A stretch of DNA of 5,756 nt, from NCBI GenBank assembly GCA_947594085.1, contig CANQEB010000166.1, positions 1-5,756 of the forward strand. Direction: 5' to 3'. Source of the stretch: an uncultured Lachnospiraceae bacterium. GTDB lineage: Bacteria; Bacillota; Clostridia; Lachnospirales; Lachnospiraceae. A program made the translations under genes and the position numbers. Under the pieces are notes generated by a model that saw nothing but the letters and a program-made list of their open reading frames with translations, was not told the DNA's origin and made no database searches. Below are positions 1 to 5,286 of this stretch, piece after piece; within the stretch, counting starts at the first letter, position 1; each line of letters opens with the position of its first letter.

Positions 1-1140
1 GAGCAGCGTCGTCTTGCCGCTGCCCGTGGAGCCGATGATCGCCGTCGTCGTCCCCGGCTTCGCGGTAAAGGACAGATGCTTGAGAACTGGTTCAACCTCC
101 GGTCGATCCGGCGCATAGGAATAGCTCACGTCCTCGAAGCGGACCTCACCGCGCGGGGATCCCGCCGCGGCCGGATGCTCCGCGTCCTCCACCGAGCTCT
201 CCGCGTCCAGCACCTCTATGATACGGTCCGTCGCCACCGCCGCCCTCGGCATCAGAATGAATACCATCGCCGCGGAGAGCGTTGCCGTCATAATAAACGA
301 CAAGTAAGTGATGAAGGCGATGATCTCGCCGACCTGCACCGAGCCCTGCTCCGACAGATATCCGCCAAACCACAGGATGGCGATCGTTGCGGCGTTCACG
401 ATAAACGTGAACAGCGGACTCATCAGAGAATTCAATCTGGTAATTGCCAGGTTAATTTCGGAAAGGTCCTTGTTGACCACCCCGAAACGCTTCATCTCAA
501 ACGGCTCGCGCGTGAACGCCTTCGCCACGCGCACACCCGAGATCTGATCTCGGAGAATGCCGTTCATGCCGTCGATGCGTTCCTGCTGCGCCTTGTAGTA
601 CGGAAGCATTTTCAGCAGGAATATGACCGATATAATCACAAGCATCGGTACCGTGATCAGTATAACGACCGAGAGCGATACGCTCTGCGCGATCGCCATG
701 ATGATACCGACCACGAACATGACCGGCGCGGTGATCAACACTGTCAGCAGGATTGTCAGGAAGCGGACTACCTGCTCGACGTCGTTGGTCGCACGCGTGA
801 TGAGCGTAGGCGCTCCGAAGCCCGCGATCTCTCTCTGCGAGTAGGACAGGATCTTCGTGTAGATCTTCTCCCTCAGATCGCGTCCGACTGACAGCGCGGC
901 CTTCGCGCCCAGTATGCTTGCGCCTACCGCACAGCCAAACTGAAGTATGGACAGCACCACCATGATGATGCCCTTGTTGATAATGTAGCCTGTGTCTCCG
1001 TTTGCCACACCGTAATCGATGATCCCCGCGTTGATCCTCGGCAGATACAGAGAGAGCAGCGTCTGTCCGATCTGCAAAAGAAGAACACAGCAAATGATCT
1101 TTCGATACGGCTTGATATGTTTTCCGAAAAAACTGAACAT
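1..1140 (-). CDS. ABC exporter half-transporter (permease fused to ATPase), C-terminus beyond window edge
   Basis: This is the N-terminal 380 codons of an ABC-B type exporter, in which a six-helix membrane domain is fused to a cytoplasmic ATPase that powers export. The start is the ATG at 1140, preceded by GGAGGAGG five bases upstream. The protein begins MFSFFGKHIKPYRK with no C39 peptidase domain ahead of the membrane part. Several hydrophobic segments fill about residues 15-300. Residues around 105-115 (LITRATNDVEQV) are typical of this family. The ATPase begins near residue 330, and Walker A GSTGSGKT is at 370-377, three residues before the sequence runs out. The N-terminal sequence resembles the first member of tandem heterodimeric exporters (BmrC/LmrC-like), so a partner gene may follow off-window. 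It lies 95 nt downstream of the peptidase gene with no terminator between them, so co-transcription is likely. The substrate is unknown; the neighbouring peptides are candidates by context only. Confidence 0.9.
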   Translation of the reverse strand, partial: MFSFFGKHIKPYRKIICCVLLLQIGQTLLSLYLPRINAGIIDYGVANGDTGYIINKGIIMVVLSILQFGCAVGASILGAKAALSVGRDLREKIYTKILSYSQREIAGFGAPTLITRATNDVEQVVRFLTILLTVLITAPVMFVVGIIMAIAQSVSLSVVILITVPMLVIISVIFLLKMLPYYKAQQERIDGMNGILRDQISGVRVAKAFTREPFEMKRFGVVNKDLSEINLAITRLNSLMSPLFTFIVNAATIAILWFGGYLSEQGSVQVGEIIAFITYLSFIMTATLSAAMVFILMPRAAVATDRIIEVLDAESSVEDAEHPAAAGSPRGEVRFEDVSYSYAPDRPEVEPVLKHLSFTAKPGTTTAIIGSTGSGKTTLL

Positions 1141-1235
1141 GGAATCCTCCTCCGAAATACTACTCATCAATCTGGCTTCCGACAGGTCTCCACGCAAATA
1201 AAGATCCTGCCGGATGCCAGTAAAAGAGTGACTGT

Positions 1236-3647
1236 TTACCAGATGGAAACTCTGTCCTCTGGATCCACCCACATCCCGTCGCCCTCGGTGATCCCGTAGG
1301 TCTCATAGAATTCATCGAAGGACGACAGCAGTCTGTTGACGCGGATGTTGTCCAGGCTATGATAATCGGACACAGCCTTTGCCTCCAGCACCGGGCGGTA
1401 ATACGCGCTCATCCACAGCCTCGCCCAGCTCTCAAACATCTCCGCGTAGTTGAAATCCTCTTTCCTGGACGCAAGCTCCAGCACCACCGACATACCGCCC
1501 AGATCCGCGGTGTTCTCGGTGAGCGTCAGCGTTCCGTTCATTGGAATAGCAGGTGCCGCCTCCTGTCCGTCAAAATACTCGATCAGTCTCTGACAACGTT
1601 CGGCAAACGCAATCGCGTCCTCCTCCGCCCACCAGTTGACCACATTTCCATTCTCATCGTACTGTGAACCGCTGGAATCAAACGCGTGGCTGAGCTCGTG
1701 TCCAATGACGACTCCAACCGAACCGAGATTCTGCTCATAGGACGCATTCTTGCTGTACACGCTGGGCACCTGCAAAAAACCCGCATAAATCGTCACGTCG
1801 TTAAACTGGACATTGTAGTTTGCATTCATGGTCTGCGGCGGATAGAGCCACTCGCTATGATCCACCTCTGTCCCCTCATACCGCAAGATATCCTGGTTAT
1901 TCGTATCCTCGATCGTCATCACGTTCTCCAAAAGAGAGCCGCCGTCCTCATAGCTCTTAAGCTCCACGCTATCAAGCGCCATCTCGGGAAACTCATCGGG
2001 CGCGCCGACCTTAATGCCCATCTTGTCGAGCTTTTTGATCGCCTTTTCCTTCGTCGCGTCGCTCATCCAGTCGAGCCCTTGTATTCTCTCGCGATAGATC
2101 CCAATCATCTCTTTGATCATCTCGGTAATGTCCGCCTTCGTCTCGTCGTCTACATACTTGTCGGCGTACAGCTCTCCGACATAAAACGCGACCTGCGAAT
2201 TGACGAACTGCGCCGCCGCGGCCTCATCGTCAAGCGTGCCCACAACACCGCTTTGCGCCGCGCGGTAATCTTCGCACACCTGCTCAAACTCATCGCTCAG
2301 TATTTCGGCGTACTTGTCGAGCAGAGCAAACTTGAAGTAATCCTTCAGGGCGTCCAGATTCTGGTTGTCAAGCAATCCGGCAAGCGCCTCCATCGCACCG
2401 ACGTCCTGAACGAGGAATTTATCCTTGTTCTTGAGACCGCTCTTATCGAACAGCACATTTATATCCACGTTCTTGAACACATCGCAGATCTCGTCGAGCG
2501 AATAGATGTTGTAGGTCTTGCTCGCATCGAGCACATCCGTCGCGGAAAGACTTGCCTCGGCGATCTGCGTGTCGAGCGCGAAAATATTTTCAAAGGCCGC
2601 CTGTGCTTCCTTCTCAGAGTAACCGATCAGCTCAAACAGCGCAACCGTACCGTTGCGAAGGTTCTCTTTTCCTCTCTCATCGTTGCCCTCATACATATCC
2701 TTCAAGCTGATACTTTTTGTCTGGAAAACATCAATATAGTGCGTTGAATCCAGGGAATCCGATAAAACCAAAAACGACACGATCTTGTTAAACGCCCTTG
2801 TCCCGACGAGATCCGCAACGTCCGCCGCCGCGTCGACCTCATCAAGATACGGCTTGAGCGGCTCATAGCCCTGCGCATTCCTCGCGTCTTTGTTCAGATA
2901 ATTCTCATAGAGTGTCTTGATCTTGCCCGCCTTGGAAGCCTTATCCTGATCGACCGCCGCTGTCTCCGCGATCAGCTCGTTGATCTGTTCGTCAATTAAG
3001 TCGGTACGCACGTTGCCTGCCGCGGTCTGCCCCTCCGGAATGACGATATTGTCGAGCGCCTCTTTATTGACCGTCTGATAGAAATCATCCTTCAGATTCG
3101 TGCCGTACAGACAGTACATGCGCCGGATGTAATGATCCATCTCATCAGGCGTGACCGGATCGTCAGCCCCCAAGATGCCTTCTTCCTTCTGCTCGATGAT
3201 CCCCGCTGCAAACAGGTCGGCAAGCTCCGCGGCAGCCCACTCCGGAACGTCCGTGAACTCCGGCTGCGTGATCGCGATGTAGACGTTGTTACCCTTGATC
3301 TCCGGGACGCCGCCGAACGCGCGCACCAGCATGACAAGCGCCTCTGTGCGCGTCACCGGCTTCTCCGTGTCCGTGTCTGCGAAGCCCTCCATCAGCTGCT
3401 CCTGCGTCGCCTCCGGATTGTTGTAATCGTCCGACGCTGTTAGCAACATCTCGCAGGCCTGCCCGCGCGTCATGGCTTCGGCAGGAGCCTCCGTCTCCGC
3501 GTCTATCCCCGCTTCCGCTGGCGTGACCTCTTGCATCTCTGCCGACGCTTCCGTCTGCGCCTCTTCCCCTGCGGAGGCTATGCCCGCAGGCATCGCGCTA
3601 AGCGTCATCGCGGACGCAAGGAACAGCGCGATCAGTTTCCTTTTCAT
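1236..3647 (-). CDS. Secreted M13 family zinc metallopeptidase (neprilysin/PepO-like) with N-terminal SLH-like region
   Basis: An 803-residue secreted endopeptidase of family M13, which cuts small peptides. Residues 1-26 form a signal peptide (MKRK, hydrophobic core, ASA cleavage site before Gly27). A Glu/Ala/Thr-rich linker follows. Residues about 57-182 resemble S-layer homology repeats (TRGQACEML; FADTDTEKPVTRTEALVMLVRA; FTDVPEWAAAELADLFAAGI), suggesting attachment to the cell wall. The M13 part starts near 184 (LKDDFYQTVNKEAL). It has NANY at 608-611 (neprilysin NAFY), the zinc site HELSH at 650-654, ENTADLGG at 711-718 with the third zinc ligand Glu711 and Asp715, and H763/R769 in DYHSLDNIR, matching the neprilysin substrate-binding pair. 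All catalytic residues are present, so it should be active. The C-terminus is RVSIW where neprilysin has CRVW. The start chosen is ATG 3647, eight bases after GGAGGTGG; an in-frame GTG at 3659 overlaps that ribosome site and is unlikely. A promoter and 21-bp repeat array lie upstream. The substrate is unknown. Confidence 0.93.
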   Translation of the reverse strand: MKRKLIALFLASAMTLSAMPAGIASAGEEAQTEASAEMQEVTPAEAGIDAETEAPAEAMTRGQACEMLLTASDDYNNPEATQEQLMEGFADTDTEKPVTRTEALVMLVRAFGGVPEIKGNNVYIAITQPEFTDVPEWAAAELADLFAAGIIEQKEEGILGADDPVTPDEMDHYIRRMYCLYGTNLKDDFYQTVNKEALDNIVIPEGQTAAGNVRTDLIDEQINELIAETAAVDQDKASKAGKIKTLYENYLNKDARNAQGYEPLKPYLDEVDAAADVADLVGTRAFNKIVSFLVLSDSLDSTHYIDVFQTKSISLKDMYEGNDERGKENLRNGTVALFELIGYSEKEAQAAFENIFALDTQIAEASLSATDVLDASKTYNIYSLDEICDVFKNVDINVLFDKSGLKNKDKFLVQDVGAMEALAGLLDNQNLDALKDYFKFALLDKYAEILSDEFEQVCEDYRAAQSGVVGTLDDEAAAAQFVNSQVAFYVGELYADKYVDDETKADITEMIKEMIGIYRERIQGLDWMSDATKEKAIKKLDKMGIKVGAPDEFPEMALDSVELKSYEDGGSLLENVMTIEDTNNQDILRYEGTEVDHSEWLYPPQTMNANYNVQFNDVTIYAGFLQVPSVYSKNASYEQNLGSVGVVIGHELSHAFDSSGSQYDENGNVVNWWAEEDAIAFAERCQRLIEYFDGQEAAPAIPMNGTLTLTENTADLGGMSVVLELASRKEDFNYAEMFESWARLWMSAYYRPVLEAKAVSDYHSLDNIRVNRLLSSFDEFYETYGITEGDGMWVDPEDRVSIW

Positions 3648-3727
3648 CGATGCTTCCACCTCCCCCCTTGATTTAAAATATGTTCCCGCCTCATGGCGAA
3701 TTTCAAAGACAAATAATCATTCTTTTT

Positions 3728-3756
3728 ATTTTCTCATATCTTTATATTATTTTCAA
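3728..3756 (-). promoter_or_regulatory. Promoter for peptidase-exporter unit
   Basis: On the minus strand TTGAAA (3756-3751) and GAAAAT (3733-3728) are separated by 17 bp. The -35 matches the consensus at five of six bases and the -10 at four of six, as expected of a promoter needing an activator. The -10 begins exactly 35 nt after the end of the nearest 21-bp repeat, the same distance as in the peptide operon promoter. The predicted leader before the peptidase ATG is about 75 nt. Confidence 0.55.
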
Positions 3757-3768
3757 TGAGATAGAATT

Positions 3769-3888
3769 GACTTTTACGTAATCAAATCTGACGTTTATGT
3801 AATCAGACCTGACGTTTATGCAATCAGACCTGACGTTTATGTAATCAAACCTGACGTTTATGTAATCAAACCTGACGTTTATGTAATC
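3769..3888 (+). repeat. 21-bp direct repeat array 1, likely LytTR-type regulator binding sites
   Basis: There are five full 21-bp units (starting at 3769, 3790, 3811, 3832 and 3853) and a 15-bp partial unit (3874-3888). The conserved core on the plus strand is GACGTTTAT, followed by a 12-bp spacer of the form GTAATCAAACCT. The unit next to the promoter (3769) is the most diverged (GACTTTTAC). A 9-bp core at 21-bp spacing, two helical turns, is the known arrangement for LytTR-domain response regulators, and the core fits their consensus at eight of nine positions. It lies upstream of the peptidase promoter. With six copies it is longer than the usual pair. Regulator identity is inference. Confidence 0.8.
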
Positions 3889-3893
3889 GATGG

Positions 3894-3907
3894 TGTGCAA
3901 CTTGGTA
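3894..3907. repeat. Conserved 14-nt box flanking array 1
   Basis: TGTGCAACTTGGTA starts 20 nt after the beginning of the last GACGTTTAT core. The same box, with A for G at one position, lies at the same distance beside array 2 (4885-4898). It is promoter-distal for the minus-strand genes. Its role is unknown; it may be a further regulator contact. Confidence 0.6.
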
Positions 3908-3910
3908 ATC

Positions 3911-3972
3911 TATAAAAGAAAAGCGGGCATTTGGGCAATCCGCTTTATCCGTTACCAAAATGCCCTGCTTTA
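3911..3972 (-). terminator. Intrinsic terminator of the peptide operon
   Basis: Plus-strand arms 3920-3934 and 3955-3971 pair (AAAGC GGGCATTT GG with CC AAATGCCC GCTTT, single-base bulges). On the minus strand the stem is followed by TTTTCTTTTA. It lies 14 nt beyond the stop of the cysteine-rich precursor and so separates the peptide operon from the peptidase promoter. The plus strand lacks a T-tract after the stem. Confidence 0.85.
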
Positions 3973-3985
3973 TATGGATATGTTA

Positions 3986-4381
3986 TCAGTGTATCATACA
4001 AATATTAACCGGGAATTTGTATTGCATATGCTTACATTGATAGCAATCGGTATGATAACATGAGCAGTCTCTGCCATGCTTCTTGCAGGTCCAGTCGCCG
4101 CAGATGTAAAGACCCGATACAACGAGATGTCCGTACAAATGCGCTCCCCCGCCGGCGACGGCCTCAAGCTCCGCATCTGAGAGCTCTCCGGTACCGTGAA
4201 GCTGCTTGTAGATCTCCTGTGCTTCCTCCATGCTCAGCTCTTCGCCCGCTTCTTTCGCCAGTGCAAGGACTTCCTCCGCTGACGCAGCGGCTTTTACCTT
4301 CTCGAAAACCTTATTCCGTTTCTCGAAAAGCTCCTGCTCGTTCCCTGTGACCGTCTTATCGGCATTGATTTTTGCTTCCAT
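3986..4381 (-). CDS. Nif11-type leader peptide precursor with cysteine-rich 53-residue core
   Basis: A 131-residue precursor peptide. Residues about 20-78 form a Nif11-like leader: helical and acidic, with SAEEVLALAKEAGEELSMEEA and then GELSDAELEAVAGG, ending in the double-glycine site at 77-78. The core is residues 79-131 with seven cysteines at 94, 99, 106, 108, 113, 116 and 128, and six histidines. Such leaders are known to guide modifying enzymes and are removed after the GG when the core is exported. The leader has about 19 extra N-terminal residues compared with its neighbour. The start ATG follows AAAAAGGAGG by six bases. It is second in a two-gene operon, 85 nt after the first precursor, and ends at a terminator. 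No lanthipeptide synthetase, radical SAM enzyme or C39 peptidase is visible nearby, so modification is unknown. A disulfide-bonded or metal-binding peptide is possible. Precursor identity is well supported; bioactivity is inferred. Confidence 0.88.
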   Translation of the reverse strand: MEAKINADKTVTGNEQELFEKRNKVFEKVKAAASAEEVLALAKEAGEELSMEEAQEIYKQLHGTGELSDAELEAVAGGGAHLYGHLVVSGLYICGDWTCKKHGRDCSCYHTDCYQCKHMQYKFPVNICMIH

Positions 4382-4413
4382 AGTTTTCCTCCTTTTTGAT
4401 TTTATTCATTGGC

Positions 4414-4433
4414 AATCCCGCCTCCGGCGGATT
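4414..4433 (-). other. Intercistronic hairpin between the two precursor genes
   Basis: CCGCC (4418-4422) pairs with GGCGG (4426-4430) around a three-base loop, extended by AAT/ATT past a one-base bulge. No T-tract follows on the minus strand, so it is not a typical terminator. It may protect the upstream message or set the ratio of the two peptides. Confidence 0.45.
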
Positions 4434-4466
4434 CGTGGTTCCCTTCCATCCGAAACAGAGGTACCC

Positions 4467-4679
4467 TCATACGTGAACAGGCATTTTTGATGGCCAAAAA
4501 ATTCCCCCTGCAACCGCGGCAAGCGCGTCGTCCGAGAGCTCGTCAGCAGCACCACTGAACTGATCGAGCAGCTCCTGCGCCTTCTCCGCTGTCACTTCCT
4601 TGCCGTACTCCTTCGCGATGGCAATGATCTCCTCCACCGTCTTTGCTTTTCGCAGTTTTGCAATCATTTCCTCGTTCAT
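4467..4679 (-). CDS. Nif11-type leader peptide precursor with short 11-residue core
   Basis: A 70-residue precursor. Residues 1-59 are a compact Nif11-like leader (KTVEEIIAIAKEYGKEVTAEKA, then DELSDDALAAVAGG), with the double glycine at 58-59. The remaining core is only IFWPSKMPVHV: hydrophobic, proline-containing and without cysteine. Double-glycine peptides of this size are typical pheromones in AgrA/ComE/PlnC-like circuits, so a signalling peptide is a reasonable guess. The start ATG is nine bases after AAAGGAAG. It is first in the operon, behind a TATAAT promoter and two 21-bp repeats. One oddity is that five G and six T occur together directly at the leader-core junction (4496-4508). A one-base slip there would give a longer core, so the short core could result from a frameshift or sequencing error. 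The leader assignment is firm; the role of the core is not. Confidence 0.85.
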   Translation of the reverse strand: MNEEMIAKLRKAKTVEEIIAIAKEYGKEVTAEKAQELLDQFSGAADELSDDALAAVAGGIFWPSKMPVHV

Positions 4680-4707
4680 TATGTCCCACTTCCTTTCTTT
4701 CTCCGAT

Positions 4708-4752
4708 TTATATGAAACGCACTTGCGTTGTTTCCCGGATTTTTGCTTCCAT
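4708..4752 (-). pseudogene. Possible remnant of a precursor start in the peptide operon leader
   Basis: The first 15 nt from the ATG at 4752 (ATGGAAGCAAAAATC, encoding MEAKI) are identical to the start of the cysteine-rich precursor at 4381. The frame then runs only to MEAKIRETTQVRFI and stops. No ribosome site precedes it. It may be a leftover from duplication or deletion of a precursor gene. A translated leader peptide is less likely. Confidence 0.35.
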
Positions 4753-4802
4753 GATTATTGATACGGTACAATGTGGATTTTGTTAGATTTTTTCCTGATT
4801 GA

Positions 4803-4831
4803 ATTATATCACACTGACCGCTGCCTTTTGT
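4803..4831 (-). promoter_or_regulatory. Promoter of the Nif11 peptide operon
   Basis: A perfect -10 TATAAT is at 4808-4803 on the minus strand. The hexamer 17 bp upstream (4831-4826, ACAAAA) is a poor -35, which fits activator dependence. The -10 starts 35 nt after the last 21-bp repeat, the same geometry as at the peptidase promoter. The predicted untranslated leader is about 117 nt. Confidence 0.65.
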
Positions 4832-4843
4832 GACTGCTGGGCT

Positions 4844-4879
4844 GACGTTTATGAAATCAAACCTGACGTTTATGAAATC
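4844..4879 (+). repeat. 21-bp direct repeat array 2, likely LytTR-type regulator binding sites
   Basis: Two GACGTTTAT cores at 4844 and 4865, 21 bp apart, each followed by GAAATC where array 1 mostly has GTAATC. The first unit is complete and the second is 15 bp. A pair of 9-bp cores with a 12-bp spacer is the classical LytTR-type operator. It sits upstream of the peptide operon promoter. Confidence 0.75.
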
Positions 4880-4884
4880 GCTGA

Positions 4885-4898
4885 TGTGCAACTTAGTA
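4885..4898. repeat. Conserved 14-nt box flanking array 2
   Basis: TGTGCAACTTAGTA, 13 of 14 identical to the box at 3894-3907 and equally spaced from its array. Counting from the last repeat core, 30 of 34 nt are shared between the two loci, although the sequences beyond are unrelated. Confidence 0.6.
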
Positions 4899-4975
4899 TT
4901 CTTTGATCGTATAAAAAGCAAAATCCATCTGCACTATATTTTTGAAAATACGCAAGGACTATGATTCAGATAACG

Positions 4976-5014
4976 AAAAAACTCCGCAGATACGTGCTCT
5001 CACGCATCTGCGGA
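4976..5014 (-). terminator. Intrinsic terminator ending the candidate small RNA
   Basis: A 14-bp stem (4983-5014; TCCGCAGAT, a G-U pair, CGTG, and their complements) with an AGAG tetraloop, followed on the minus strand by G and six T. It is among the strongest hairpins in the window and implies a transcript arriving from the right. Confidence 0.85.
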
Positions 5015-5167
5015 ATTCAAAGGGGAGGATAAGTATTTATCTTATCTTTCGTGTGTTATCATCGGAGGGGGATCCAATGATAAGAGCATACGCTGATCTC
5101 TCGAGACTTTTTCGTTCGCTTCCTCTGAAGCCTTTCTCTTGAGATCAGTTATAGTATGACCGCTTTT
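4976..5167 (-). ncRNA. Candidate structured small RNA between two terminators
   Basis: This stretch has no convincing minus-strand gene yet ends in its own strong terminator, while the upstream reductase gene already has one. The minus-strand RNA can form four helices. The first is a long stem in which CATAC (5158-5154) pairs with GTATG (5091-5087) and CTGATCTC (5148-5141) with GAGATCAG (5100-5093), continuing to GAGA/TCTC and an apical GCTTC-AGAG-GAAGC hairpin. The second is an 11-bp hairpin at 5056-5083, the third a CTTATC/GATAAG hairpin at 5028-5046, and the fourth the terminator. In the second and fourth, the minus strand has G-U pairs where the plus strand would have C-A mismatches, which favours a minus-strand RNA. 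The 5' end is a guess from a weak TATATT at 5179-5174. I do not recognise a known RNA family. Confidence 0.5.
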
Positions 5168-5224
5168 TCGGGGAATATACAGTCCCATACAAACTTTTTT
5201 ATTATTTTCTGCCGTAAAAACCGT

Positions 5225-5256
5225 AAAAATACCCGGAAGCATTTCACGCCTCCGGG
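5225..5256 (-). terminator. Intrinsic terminator of the reductase gene
   Basis: CCCGGA (5232-5237) pairs with TCCGGG (5251-5256), extended by GC/GC beyond one mismatch, with a seven-base loop. TATTTTTA follows on the minus strand. It lies 30 nt after the reductase stop codon. Confidence 0.8.
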
Positions 5257-5286
5257 ATTTCTGTTTATAAATTATGCCACGTTATT

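Noticed and set aside
76..891. A 271-codon plus-strand open frame rich in Arg, His and Asp
   Set aside because: It is the reverse of the ABC exporter reading frame, with abnormal composition and no ribosome site.
1141..1235. Possible separate promoter or terminator between peptidase and exporter genes
   Set aside because: I found no stem with a T-tract and no convincing -35/-10 pair in these 95 nt, so read-through is the simpler reading.
1686..2747. A 353-codon plus-strand open frame
   Set aside because: It lies opposite the M13 peptidase, whose zinc motifs, signal peptide and ribosome site are clear; the frame is a shadow of its GC-rich codons.
3472..3759. A 95-codon plus-strand frame rich in Ala and Ser
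   Set aside because: It mirrors the signal peptide and linker of the peptidase and runs through its promoter.
3769..3888. CRISPR array
   Set aside because: The period is only 21 bp with near-identical spacers, and there are no cas genes; it is a tandem operator array.
4679..4921. An 80-codon minus-strand frame overlapping the repeats and promoter
   Set aside because: It covers array 2, the TATAAT promoter and the leader, has no ribosome site, and its protein resembles nothing known to me.
5042..5242. A 66-codon minus-strand frame in the candidate RNA region
   Set aside because: Its start lies within the reductase terminator hairpin, no ribosome site precedes it, and the region is better explained by RNA helices.
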